Source: Perkinsus olseni
Taxonomy: Eukaryota; Perkinsozoa; Perkinsida; Perkinsidae
Assembly: GCA_013115135.1 (NCBI GenBank)
Contig: JABANP010000026.1
Span: 186,001-250,000, forward strand
DNA length: 64,000 nucleotides
Direction: 5' to 3'
This document shows positions 22,703 through 34,700 of the stretch, in pieces. Position 1 is the stretch's first letter. The number at the start of each line of letters is the position of its first letter. The notes beneath the pieces are model-generated. The model did not search any database. It was not told the origin of the DNA and worked only from the letters and a program-made list of their open reading frames with translations. The position numbers and the translations under genes are program-made.

Positions 22703-22980
22703 AGCCGGATGGCGGGATTGAACCGCCGACCTTCAGTGTACAGGAAATGCCGACTTTTCAGCGAAATTGTCGACGAATCAATTCAACGATAGAAGCTGAT
22801 TGGTTGGGTTGAACCGCAGAACTTCGGGTTACAGAATTGACGCTCTGCCACTAAGCTTCACTAGATAGGAACGCCGTGGAAACATCAATCGATACGAAAC
22901 TCCCGAGCTCGCACTTTTCAAGAGGAACCCGATGCCTCAATACGAGTCGGACGGCGGGATCGAAACGACTAGCGTGTGTA
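22703..22980 (-). pseudogene. Truncated and degenerate tRNA-Thr relics at the array edge
   Basis: At 22703-22740 the 3' half of a consensus tRNA stops abruptly inside the anticodon stem. At about 22800-22862 a diverged tRNA-like unit still shows the TGT loop context, D arm and T arm. At about 22940-22975 only a T-arm-like remnant remains. Decay increases towards the end of the globin gene. Confidence 0.7.
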
Positions 22981-25733
22981 ACTCTGTGTAACTGATCTTG
23001 ACAACCACTGCCCTGACTACATTCGTCCACAGAGTCCGAATCCAGCCCGCATGCCGTCAAATTCTTCCTGCATTGTTCGATAAAGCAGTCGAAGTGGAAG
23101 TCGGCAATTCTGATCATCGCGTGTATCCGAGGGAGCTCTCTGCCCATGTACTCCCGGGCAGAGCCGAAAAGCTGCGCCACATACTCCGCTAAAAAGACAC
23201 AGAATCAGCGAAAGCCAGCACAGCTCATAATAAAACGGGGCATTCAGAGCGCGACTGGTGATAATGATCACCGGAAAGAGTGGGAGCGACGGGTGCCGCA
23301 TCTACCTTGACTCTTCTTCACGGAGTCCAGCTTAGCACCCGAGAAGAAGTGCTGGATTCGATCGTCCTGTAGTACCGACTCATACAGCTTGTCCATGAAC
23401 TTCATCACCCCTTCATCTCCGCCGAGGACGCAGAAGAGCCCGTCCGTGCCTGTCACACTTGCTCATGATTCGAACGCCGCTCTCAGTAACTCGGCCGTGG
23501 GAAAGGAAAGACGAAATATCGGAAGGCATCGATCAGTCCTGAGTTAGCGCCGTCAATTCGTCCGCATTCAACAGTACCGGCGCTCTCAGTCTTCTTCCGG
23601 GCGATCTCCAGTCGAACAGTGCACCCAGCCGTGATGTCCGGTCGCACAGATGCGGCAACTTCTGCAATATCCCGCGTAAGCTCTGGAGTGAGCTCCATCA
23701 TCTCACATGCCACCTACACACATGACGACCATCGTAACACGGGTGCGGAGGACGGTTCGCAATTCTCGGCGATTGTGTCCCGAACAAAACTCACGCGAAG
23801 GTTCTCGAGCATCGTATCGAAGTGGTAGTCGGTGATATTCATGTTGTAGTGAAGGGGCCGGAGACGCTTCAAGTCGTAGACTGCCGGGCCGCCACTGAGC
23901 CCGACTATGACTTGTGCCTGTTGCGAGAGACTCCTCCATAACCACCAGTAGCAAGGCGGGGTTACCATCTTCGACTTTAGATTCGTCATCTTGGCCGGCT
24001 CCAGCGCGAAGTAGTACTTGACTCTTGGGTCTACTAGGCATCCAGAGTACCTGCATTCCTCAGCCTTCGAGAACGACTCCGAGCTGCTAGCACGGCCGAG
24101 CTCACATCGTCTCGATGAGGGACTCCATGTTCATTTCTCCTCCCAGTCGCTCTAGGACTGTCTTACCATCTACCACCTTATGTGCCGCGTTAATCCCTCG
24201 CTTACGATTCAGTACCTCCGCGCGGAACCCTTCCAGCACAACCAGTACCTGCCCTCGGGAATTTTCCACTAAGTGACAGAAGACCCCCCGCTGGTGCCAC
24301 CTCGTCTATAGTGTCTTCCTCCACACCAAGACCCGACAGAGCCTTCTCTGCGTTCATGAGCAAACAGTCGAAGTGGTAGTCATCGACATTCATGCCCTTA
24401 TGAATTTCTGGTATGGACCGACCTGGGAAGCTCACTTCTCCATTTTATCATCATCTCAACCGCCCTCACCTTTCCACTTGTTGTCACCCCCCAGGACTTC
24501 CGTGAAGAACACAGTCTGGCTTTTCTTAACCCTAACCGACGAACTCAGTTGAGTCCGACGCGCCTTCGACCTCCCATCGACCCACTTATTAACATCCTTG
24601 CCTTGGAAGAACTTCTTAATGCGCGTATCAATACAGATGAGATCGTACAGCCTCTCCATGAACTTGGCAACGCCTTTCGCCTCTGAGCCGACGTGCCACA
24701 GTTCCTCCCGTTTCTAGCGCTTATGCTCATAGTACCGCCAACCTTCCTATAAAGGAGGTCTTTTCCCTTTTCCATGTTCCGCCGGGCCACTTCCATGCGC
24801 ACAGTGCAACCTGTAGTGATCTCCCTGCGAACCTGATAGGAACATCCCTTCACTATATCCTCCCAGACAGCCAGTCCAATCACCGTCCGGAAAGCCGTCA
24901 CAGCATCAAGTACGGCATTTGGGTGGACTCCCAGCTCCTCGAAGGCATTCTGGAAGTGCTCAACCACCTGCACCCGCATCGAAGGTTACCAGTACTGTGA
25001 GAACTGCGAAACAGGGACTCACCGCATCGAAGTGGTAGTCAGTGATATTCATGTGATAATGGGCGGGCTTCACATTCTCCTCGTCGTAGAGCACCGGTCC
25101 ACCCATCAATCCCGAGAGGAACTGAAATACCAAGCATACTACCGCCCAGGCTGCGGCTTATCATAGCCTCATTACCTGGTGCATTTTCTGTCGAATAGAA
25201 GCCATCTTCCGCTGGTTCTTCTCGAAGTAGGCCCTGACCACGAGCGAGTGCACAGGGAAGCCGGCCAAGGTATAGCCGATAAGCGAAAACCACAACACCG
25301 GAGGAATCGCACCGTTGTCGTCCAACACTACCTTGTCCTCGGGTCCTGGAGCGCTCGGCCGTATGCCATCTCCACAGCCGTTTCCAATGTCAAGTCACCG
25401 CCGATCCTCTCATACCTATCAGGCACCCATCCCGACTACCACGTTGCCCTGTCATTACAGTGTCTTAGTCTTGTCATCGTGCGCCATGCGTTTCTTGAGC
25501 GCCCCGAATCCCATTGTAGTTTGCTCCTCGGCGGCCGCTGCCTCTGCGGCATCCTTGATCATATTCTTGAACCTAATCTGACAGCCTCCCACCGCTCAGC
25601 TGAAGCTCGTGGTTGTCTTTACTGCTTGATCCCGTCTCGGGCCTTAGCGATCTCATCTCTCAGCCGATTAGTACCAACGTCCTTCATGGCCGAGGAGGGC
25701 CCCGACGAGGTTGCTACCGCCATCCTCACTTGG
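22851..25733 (-). CDS. Multidomain truncated haemoglobin, block 1 (domains 1-4)
   Basis: Start MAVATSSG at 25733, then a short Ala/Lys-rich linker exon and four truncated-globin domains. Domain 1: about 25413-24900 (YERIGG, LMGGPVLYD, PAHYHMNI). Domain 2: about 24770-24330 (B10 Tyr in RLYDLI, FFQGKD, VLGGD, EIHKGMNV). Domain 3: about 24165-23730 (RLGGEMN, SGGPAVYD, PLHYNMNI). Domain 4: about 23440-23010 (VLGGDEG, LYESVL, FFSGAKL, RIHAMIRI). Introns of 40-110 bases restore frame at every join tested. All four proximal His residues are kept. Linkers (TTGCTVRME, TAGCTVRLE) match those in block 2. After VDEC in the last helix of domain 4 the literal frame runs on to 22851 through tRNA-relic sequence. 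A one-base shift would give VVRAVVVK, as in the other domains, so the 3' end is broken or spliced elsewhere. A coiled-coil-like exon at 26075-25990 might be a further 5' exon. Confidence 0.75.
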
Positions 25734-26356
25734 TTCAGTTTACCTTACGAAACCATTCCCACCGCGTCATCCGCTTGAATACGCCTCAGAGCAGACAGTG
25801 AATACGCACAACAATAGGAGCACGAACACGCAACCAAGTGCAAATGCCCGTGCTCAAATTCTTCAATCAGCGCGGTTTAGAGGAACGGTCAGTGAGACCT
25901 CAACAAATAAGCCATCAGCGCATGGCCACCACGCAGGTATAAATGGAATCCGTCCCGAAGCCTCCCATGCTCGCCCTGCAGTACTACCAGCTACATTTGC
26001 TATCCGTAACTTCACACTTTCGACCTCCGACTGAGACCTTTCTATCGACTCCAGTAGCGCGGCGACGTCCGCCATCAGCCGACTAACAACTGCAATCCAC
26101 GTCCCCGCTGCTCCGACCAATTAACAACACAGAACATCAGCACCCTTCGTAGGTTAAGCGGTTACTGCTGTGTCGGTGGCATCCAAGCTACACGATGATC
26201 TTCTATAAGCTCCACCAAACGCTCATGGACCCCGTCTCTGTCCGTGTGCAGCTTGGCAGTAGTAGTAGTAGTAGTAGTAGAAACGCAGCAGTTTTAGAGA
26301 CCCCTCAGTAGAATGTACATTATTCATCATTACCAAAAACAAACTAGATGCCCACT
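25734..26356. other. Gap with a possible upstream exon (-) and a TAG microsatellite
   Basis: A minus-strand frame beginning MADVAALLESIERSQSEVES at 26075 looks like a short coiled coil and ends at a plausible GTAGTA donor near 25990. It could be a leader exon of globin block 1. At 26257-26280 on the + strand lies a (TAG)n microsatellite. The rest shows nothing recognisable. Confidence 0.35.
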
Positions 26357-28594
26357 TCAAAGCGGAAGTCCGCTTGACTGTGAGCTTGAAGCAGCAGCGC
26401 CGCCGTTTGAAGAGAACAAGTTCTTCACGGTAGACACCGCCACACTCCCTATCATCGTAAGGGCTCTTGTGCCTGAAACAGCGTTCGCTGGCACGACTGC
26501 CTTGGCCCGAGCTGTGCCTACCTCCCGGAATATAGCTGACTAGGAAGTATGCCAGTGCCACTACTTGAATGAGGGAGAAAACAACAGTGAGAACGTACGA
26601 CTTGCTCACCAGAGCACCGTACAGTGTTGCGACGAGCGAGGCTGCATACCCAGCCGTGAAGAGTCGTTTCTCCGGAGACATGATGTGTGCTATGAATGCC
26701 GCGTGGCCCTGAAGCACGGGGAAGCAACCATCACAGGCCGAAACGGTTGAGTCTCAACACGTAATGCGAATGACACACGGGTTGCTCACCTTCAACACCG
26801 AGAAGCTCATTAGAATCAAACAGCTTCCCACGGTGAACATGAGGGCGAACTTCTGGGGTGCGATCACAACCTGCAAGAAAGGAGCTATCCTTGCGATGCC
26901 TTCTAACGCAGCTCGAACATCACGACACTACAAACTGCTGAATCTGTGAAACTGTTCCCGAGCGGAGCATCACAACCTCAAGATTCCCAGAGCCGCCTGG
27001 CTGACACATCCCCTAGTTCGATAGTAAACTCACTCGTACGGCGCCCGAGAAGGGAATTACCCTCTACTACCATTGGGAGGAACGTCAAGGCCAACATCAT
27101 GCATATGCAGCCTGCAGCGAAGAACATGATGAACTTCCCTATCGTATCACGAGTTGATGCCATATCCTGAGGAGACAAGACCCGCCTCAGAACCGGAACG
27201 TTAAGACACCAACTACGGCTTCATTGTTAACCTCAGGATACTCGAAGATTCGTGGGGCCTGAACTCAATTAGCCCGAGTACTCACCGACGCCTGCTGCTT
27301 CATCCCCTGGAACGCCTGCGTACCGGACTGCATGGCTGAGCTCGTCCACTGCGAGATCAAACTTGCGTTCTCCCCAGCTGACAGGCACGATCTATTCCAT
27401 AAGACCTAGCGGCCAGCCACCCTGCCCGAAGGCACGCCGTCTGTCCAGCATTCGCGGATATCCCAAAGATTAGAGGCGAAGCGCCAATCCAGCGGTACCT
27501 CTGGGCCCGGCATACTACCTTGACCATTCGATGCACTCGAGCTCCCAGAAGAAGTTTGGCCGCCAGTATCGACCTTTCCCAGCTCCAAATCGAACGCTGA
27601 AAGCAATGTGAGGTACGTTAGAGCCGAAAGCTCGAATGTGATGGAAACGAGTAAACGGGGACTACAGCTCTGTTGCACCTTGTTGCCAACAAGTTGTTGG
27701 GTTGCAAAAAATACTATTCCCCGTGACGCTGAGCCGAGTGAGGATTATCCCAATTTCCCCCATGTATTACTGTCCAAGTCATTAGTTTTAGCAGTGGTTG
27801 ATGCTCCTGTGGCTCCTGATGCTGCATCCTTGACGGTGTTCATAGCCCCAGCGATTGCACTGGAAATTGCACCAAGGACGACTGGGGCATTCGTTTGAAT
27901 GCTCTGACCTACAGGGTACAAAGAAGAGTGAAAATTACTCTGCACAGCTCTAGTTCATAGCAGCTGCAAAGCGCCTGATTATACCAGAGCTTGGATAGGA
28001 AATCTTTCGCTCCAGCGGGCGTCCCAAAAGATACCAACTGGTTCCGTAGGGTTCTTTACGCTACTCGAGTGAGATCTAGGCAAATACTACAGCGAGAAGG
28101 TACTGATATCCGCGTGCTTTTTGCCCACCCCCTAGTGTCCGTTGAAAGCTCTTCGACGAGCGCCGAAAACTTCAAGTAAACTCGCATTCGAATGATCCAC
28201 GGCAAACTCGCTTCCGAAAACGGGATGAGCTTCATGAGACACAGAGGTGGGCACACCCATCGAGGGAAGATTTCTCAAAGCCTGATCCATTCGACAAGCG
28301 AGCTGCATATCAGTACTACTAGCACTGCTTTCAGTCGATCAGTCAGTAAACGCTTACATCCATCAAGGGACGTACGGGACGCACCAAACAACAGTACGTG
28401 CCAACGCGCTTTATTCGTAGCAGCCTTTCCGAGCGCGCTTCCCATACACCTCTACTGCTACTACCTGCCCGCTTGCCCAAGTTGACCATCTTATCTTGAT
28501 TGGACATCGTGGCGGGCGGTGCCGAGGATGAGTAGAACTGCAGCGTCGATGCGAAGTCCGGGCTGTTGCTCTGCTGAGCAGTAGAGGTTGACAT
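26357..28594 (-). CDS. SFT2-family vesicle transport membrane protein
   Basis: SFT2/GOT1-type proteins are four-helix membrane proteins that help fuse endosome-derived vesicles with the Golgi. Minus-strand exons give an N-terminal Ser/Thr/Ala-rich region (start MSTSTAQQ at 28594; QTNAPVVLGAISSAIAG near 27900; QWTSSAMQSGTQAFQGMKQQ near 27320) and then the SFT2 core. Core blocks are RDTIGKFIMFFAAGCICMML near 27160, KFALMFTVGSCLILMSFSVL near 26850, SPEKRLFTAGYAASLVATLY near 26680 and SYVLTVVFSLIQVVALAYFL to SYIPG near 26530. The final junction removes a 25-nt GTAGGC...GGCAG intron (26521-26497), giving a tail with ALTMIGSVAVSTVKNLF and TGA at 26359-26357. The N terminus is longer than usual for the family, and joins between 27.4 and 28.5 kb are tentative. 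Confidence 0.72.
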
Positions 28595-28848
28595 GGAGTC
28601 AGTGAAATGAGAAGAAGGCTCTACTGAGCCAAGGTCAAGCGATGATCTCCCTGCGACGAGCAGCATCAACGCTGTGCTACGGAACTCACGTGGAGCTCTG
28701 ACGTGACGTGGCCAAAGCATGGGACAATTCCCGATAGCTTGCGCACTTGCATGATCTTGCTACTCCTCAACTATTTCTCCAATCGATTGCGCTAATCCTG
28801 CCTTGGCGAGCGCCGCGCTTCTCTGAACTAGTACCAGCCACTTTTCCA
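28595..28848. promoter_or_regulatory. Short divergent intergenic region (SFT2-like / RPS14)
   Basis: About 250 bases separate the start codons of two divergently transcribed genes, so it must hold both promoters. No TATA-like or other motif is distinctive. Confidence 0.35.
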
Positions 28849-29380
28849 ATGGCCCCTAAGAAAGCCCCTAAGACCGAAGAGCCCATCCAGCTCGGTCCCC
28901 AGGTCCGTGAGGGTGAGCTCGTGTTCGGCGTTGCTCACATCTACGCCTCCTTCAACGATACCTTCATCCACGTCACTGATGTGTCCGGTCGCGAGACCTT
29001 GGTCCGTGTTACCGGTGGTATGAAGGTGAAGGCTGATCGTGATGAGTCTTCTCCCTACGCTGCCATGCTTGCCGCTCAGGATGTCGCCGTCAGGTGCAAG
29101 GTAATAAGTCGGGAAATGCCGCTGTCTCGGGAATAGTTCCACTCATCTCTTGCTTCGAGGTTGGATGATCGCTTTTTCTCAGGAGCTCGGTGTTAACGCT
29201 CTTCACATCAAGCTTCGCGCCACTGGTGGTACCAAGACCAAGACCCCCGGTCCCGGTGCCCAGGCTGCCCTCCGTGCCCTCGCCCGCGCTGGCATGAAGA
29301 TCGGCCGTATCGAGGATGTTACCCCCATCCCCACCGATTCCACCAGGAAGAAGTGCGGTCGCCGTGGTCGCAGGTTGTAA
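28849..29380 (+). CDS. RPS14: 40S ribosomal protein uS11 (RPS14)
   Basis: Small-subunit protein at the platform, binding 18S rRNA near the mRNA exit. Exon 1 28849-29100 and exon 2 29183-29380 are joined in phase 0 over an 82-nt gtaata...ctcag intron, giving 149 residues, close to the usual ~150. Seen: start [11 protein letters not shown], the core [48 protein letters not shown] and the invariant basic end [11 protein letters not shown]. Codon use is strongly biased towards C/T-ending codons, as expected of a highly expressed gene and unlike most neighbours. Confidence 0.95.
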
Positions 29381-29846
29381 GCTGTTACATCATCAGTTTA
29401 CTACCCGCCTTTGGTGGTTCTGCTGCTTGTGTGGTCGTTGTAGCGACTCTGGCCCGTTAGTTCTTTCACATCACTATTCAAGTGCTGTACTAGTCGCGCG
29501 GGACGATTCGCTTACTACGACTGGCTTTCTATTGGGAACCAGGAAAAAAGAGGTATCACAATATTTAGCAGATTTGCGTTAAACTTCTCAATCAGTGGGA
29601 TAGTTAAAAATTGGCAGAAAGGTCCATCCATGTGAGTAACTAGCGTATTCGTCAGGTGCGAAGCATGTGCTGTATGCGGCATCTCGTCGTGTATGCCTGA
29701 CGAAGAAGCGGTGGAGACATTAATATGCATGACATGGGGAAATATACTGTTCTAAGACACGTGATTCTAAGGCGTGTGAAGGGGAAATATACTATTTAAC
29801 TCGCGTGATATACACTGTGGAACACAACTCGTGCTTCGTACACAAC
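29381..29846. other. Convergent 3' intergenic region
   Basis: Lies between the stop of RPS14 (+) and the stop of the RS-rich gene (-). AT-rich in its second half, with two copies of a GGGGAAATATACT word at about 29736 and 29781. No gene seen. Confidence 0.4.
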
Positions 29847-31358
29847 TCATCGCCGTCTACCAAATACAACACCACGGTGACCACCGCGTTTTTCAATTCT
29901 ATCATCATAGTTGGGAGATCGACTTCGAGATCTCCTTCGACTAGTTCTCTTCCGCGGGGATAAAGATATCGATTTCGATGACTTCTTTGGCCGCTGCTGG
30001 CCTGAGCGAAGGTGTGCGATTGTTCGAGACACTCAGTTCTGATTCACGGTAAGAAGTGAAGATGACGAAGGCAAGGACTCACCATGTGTCCCTCCGTCAC
30101 CCACTCCCTTCGCGTCCTTAGCCCAGGCAAGGAAATCGCTGATCCCCGCGACTCGATTGCTCTGCACCCTCTTCTGATCCTCCACCGTCGTGTACTTTTT
30201 GTAATGGTCTTCGAACCGGCTTCCTGTGTGTCTGTTGCGGTCGAAGAATCGCCGATGGGAATCGTTATCACTATGCCGATAAAACTGCTTCCTGAACCAA
30301 CGAGGACCATCGTGCATAAAATCAAACGAATTCCGAAAATACCTGATATCACCGCTTGTATTGCGCGGCAGTCGATCCTCGTCTCGACTCGGTACTCTCG
30401 GCCTTATCCGTGGACTACCGCCAGCCTGATCTTCATAATCATCGACAGCGAGCGGCTGCGAAGCACACCTTCTTTCCGATGTCCGCGGTAGTGAGCTCGC
30501 GAGAACGTCCGCGACGCCGCTGGTGGCCCTCATCGTCACTCTCCTCATCTCCACTCGGCAGGAGGTCCGCGTAGTCAGGAGACGATCGACGTTTACTCGG
30601 AGATGCCCTACGCTGGCCCTGAAGTGAAATGACCAACAAGATAATATCCAGCCAACGCAAAACAAGGACTAGGTTCTCTCGAACTAGGACCCGAGCGTGC
30701 CTTGTTCCTAAATAACGTTTCTCGGACGCGACCGCGAAGATCGCCGGGGCCGGTCAGCTGTGATCTCACAAGGACTACTCACCCATATAGCATTTCCTAC
30801 ACGCGCCCCGGCCCGGATTGTCTGCGACAACCCTAGATGTACTACAACTGGATTCGCTTCGTCTATTGTTTTCTTCTTCGGTGGATTGAGCAGCTTCCAA
30901 GACGGGCGTCGAGGTCCCCTTCGCGACCGCTCCAGAGCGTACAGGTCCTCCTCAGTGACGAGATCCTCGTAACCACTCAACGGCTCTCGACTAACCTGAG
31001 AATGAAAATGGACGGTCGAGCTCCGACACCTCAGCGAGGTTGCCAATGTTTCATCCATGGCTTCAAACAGCACCCATAAAAGAATCGAGGGAAAATTCGA
31101 AACCTGCTGGCCTACCGGGAATGTATGAGCCCCCCGTCGGACCTGTTGCCTTCCCTCACCCAGTGACACGATTACACTCCGTAAATCATGGCCGAGAGCC
31201 TCGCTAGGTGTGTGAGTTGAAACGAGCCAACCTCCCAAAAAGGGACCCCATCGTACATCCATCTGTTTATCAGCTTCAACGCTATCCTTCTCCAGAGAGT
31301 TGTTCTCGACAACAGGTAACCCCTGATCGCCCTCCTGCTCGGGCGGAGGTTCAGACAT
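29847..31358 (-). CDS. RS-domain protein, unrecognised (possible splicing-related)
   Basis: Minus-strand exons with an acidic N terminus (MSEPPPEQEGDQG at 31358), a middle block at about 31050-30782 (YEDLVTEEDLYALERSRRG, then PSWKLLNPPKKKTIDEANP) ending at a GTGAGT donor at 30781, Arg-rich blocks at 30560-30300, and a block at about 30350-30110 (GPRWFRKQFYRHSDND, EDHYKKYTTVEDQKRVQSNR, ISDFLAWAKDAKG). The last exon ends in a typical RS tract (RRRSRSRSP near 29915) and stops at 29847. RS tails are common in splicing factors, so a nuclear RNA-processing role is inferred from composition alone. The join after 30782 is unclear: several acceptors are possible, one giving a 25-nt intron. Confidence 0.5.
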
Positions 31359-31737
31359 GGTCCGAACTAGTGGCTGTCGACGGACGCTCTCCACCCTAAA
31401 TTTTGGTATCGACTTCCAAACAGCCACTCCCTATACGACTAACCCAAGCCACCAAAAATCGACTGTTGAAACGTGAGCGAGATACTTTGCGGTTGTACAG
31501 CGGCGGTGGCACCAGGATGGCCTATGAAGCAGTGTTATGAGGAAGTAACGGAGTATAGATCGGCCTTGGTGTAGGGGCTGCTGCTAAGCTTGACACCATT
31601 GCGACACACCCTTTAGAACGAGTACAACTCCTCTTGCTGAAAAATAGCAACAATGACTCGAAGGATTCCAGGCGAGAATGAGAGTTCATGTACGTAAGGA
31701 CACAAGTTATTCTAGAAATGCATGGAATGCCACCTCC

Positions 31738-34700
31738 TCACAGACAGAATATTACCGGCTTTCCTTGATCGATCTCTCTGGTCTCGGTGAATGTGACAGT
31801 CTCTCTCGAGGCAGCCAAACGCTTGAAGCCCTACACGATACCCCACAGTACGCACGCATCGTAGGGCTTCACGAGCTCACCTGCTCCCAGTCCTCGCAAC
31901 CCTGTGATTTGCACATCTCAGCGCGGTACTCCTTAAGGTCCTTGAGCATAGACCTACAACAGTACAGTCCCATAAGGCACTTCCGGAAGGACCTCATGGC
32001 ACCCACCTGAAGTCGTTCTGAATAGCCTTCCTGTCTGCAACCGCGGCCGCACGCTGTTGGCTAGCGAAGTCGCGATCACCAGCCTCGTATTGTGCAATGT
32101 ACTGCTTATAGTCCTTCCTGATGGCCTCAACCTCCTTCTCAGACAGGAGCTGCTTCGGATGGGGCCTCCAGTCCGCGAACCACAGGCTTTCCTTCGGGCA
32201 CTTGTACCTGCGCACCAGACCCTATGCCCACAAGTAACTACGTAAAGCCGCACTGTTACATTAGACGGCCCTGGAAGCTCCAGATGCAGAAGCCACTCTC
32301 CTGAGCATTCCTGTACCCTCGGCCCGCCGCGCTCTCGAAGATGTTCTGGGTAACGGCGGTGAGAAGATACCTTACAGATACAGGCATGGACACGAGCACG
32401 GAAGACGACGCTAGGGCTCACCTTCCGCTGGGGTCCCACGCGACATGGTTGAGCATGAAGTGCTCATCCGTGTTGTGGATATCCACCTTGTTCTCAGGAG
32501 TAAGGCATCCGAAGACGATCTCACCGCTGGACTCAGACCACATAACCCAGTATCTACGCACGCAGTCTCCAGGCAAGAAGCTAGTGAGTCGACTCTGTAC
32601 TTTCCGAACGTATTCCACTTGAAGAGATGCATGTAGTTGGTCATGGAGTACTCAGCGACCTTCTCCACTGTAGCAGGAGCTCCCAACGATGGTGCTGGTC
32701 GTCTTCACCTAAGCCACCACACACTGGTCTCGACCACCGTTTAACCGCCCCCGATCAGCCTACCTCGTAGAACCAGATCTTAGGGTCGCGTCCCTCAGTG
32801 CTAGTGTTCACAACAGCTAAACGATTGCCATGAGGCTCCCAGTGAACCTGATAGGAAGAGAATGCCAGTGGTGATCACAGTCCCACCGCCGGACACTTAC
32901 AGCCTTCACAGCTCTGTTCTTGAGCTCAATCTTCTCAGCGGGGCAACCCTTCTCATTAAGACGGAAGATTTCCAACAGCGGGTTTCTAGAAAAGACGACA
33001 TAGCAACGCGTCGTCGATAGGGACCTCTGGAAGCTTTACCCAGTCTTGCCGCTCTTGGACACACGCAGGACGTTAGTCGCCACGTAGTCACCTTGAGGAT
33101 GCCAGTAGATATCAGCAGGCCGACTGTTGTCGATCTGAAGCCACATGAAGATGAGCGGAGTGATCTAGGTCGAGTGACCGGGCGGTGCGAGTCCTCACCT
33201 GGAAAGCGTTCTTAGCAACGATTTCCTTGAAGGGACTCTTCTTCTTAGACTCCAGCAGAGCGAACCTTGCGGGAGAGTTGGCGCTCTCGGGAACCTGAAC
33301 ACTTGCCGCATTCGAGCGGCTGCGAGTCTGACCGAGTGAGACGTACCCAGACTGCAAGGATGTCCCGCTTGGCCGGACACCAGGAGATCGCCGTGATGCC
33401 AGGATACTTCAAGACCTCCTTCATCTCCATCGAGGGAGTCTCATAGATCATTCTGAGAAAGGCGCTTTCCAGAAGCCTTGGCGACAGAGCATGCAACCTA
33501 CACTCCATTGTCCAACCTCTTGGCAAAGTAATCTCCGCTGTGGGACCACATGTACATCGGAATCTGATAAGAATTGACGCAAGTGCTCGTACTCGATCGC
33601 CGAGAACGAGCGTTACCGTGCGTCTTCCTCGGGTGGCAGCAACAGGTGCTCCGGGGCCAGAGACAGCGGGCTCAGCCGGGACGATAGGGTCCTACAACAA
33701 GCACACCGAGTAGACGGGCAGACTACACCCTGGTGTTATTACCGCAACGGCAGCCAGCTCAGGCAAGGGCATCGTTCGCTTGCACTCTCCAGTGAAGAGA
33801 TCGAATATCCGCACAGCAGCGAGATCAGCATGGGACGGGTTAGTACCATTCCAAGTCATCAGGTACCTGCGTCAACTCACACGTCGCCCACGGGAAACAA
33901 GCAACTCCCTACCTCTCATTGTTGGTGAAGATCACACGACGAACCCTAGCATGTTCGCACTGGATCTTCTTCTCGAAGTTCTCGCCACCCCAAAGATTCA
34001 CGCCAGGGGCGTGGAAGGTGACCAAGAAGGTGCCCCTCGGACTCCAAGCCACATTAGAGTCGGTCCACACCTTTCTCTGAGCCCGCTCCCGAGCGCCATC
34101 ATACTGGATGACAGGTCCACGCTTGTCGAGGTGGGTGTACCATGAGACTTCCGTTTGCTTCTCATATCTGATGGCATTAAGGGAATACCTGCACGTAGTG
34201 CTTCTCTCAGGCGAACCTTATAGCGAGCATTTCTCTCCACTCCTTGTCCAACATCCAGTCTCGAGTATCCTTCAGAGTGTAGCCGGCCATCAAACGACCG
34301 TGCTGGAAATGCTAAGACAGAAACATCTCCCCCGAGAATGAAAGTGCTTGGAGTACGCTTACATCTGCGGACTCCTCACCCTCGTCCTCCTCCGGCATAG
34401 TACCATCATCATTGCATGCGAGCACCTCGTCTCGGTGATCAATGGCGAATGTTCGCAGCACGTTAGCCTTGCCAAAGTGATAGTGGTCGAGAACCTGCTC
34501 CGCAGTGCACTCACAGGGACCCAATAGCGCTGTCACCAATTACCTTCAAAGCCTCCGCGGCGTGACTCGCCTTGGCGAATGTGACCACCGCCACACCGTC
34601 GGTGTGACCCTCTTCCTCGTTGATTGGCATGTAACTATCACGCACCACACTAACACTCACACCGAAAACAGACTGTGACGCATTCAAGTATAGCACTGAG

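Noticed and set aside
26257..26280. (TAG)n tract as a telomere-like repeat
   Set aside because: Only about eight units, inside the 3' flank of a gene; an ordinary microsatellite.
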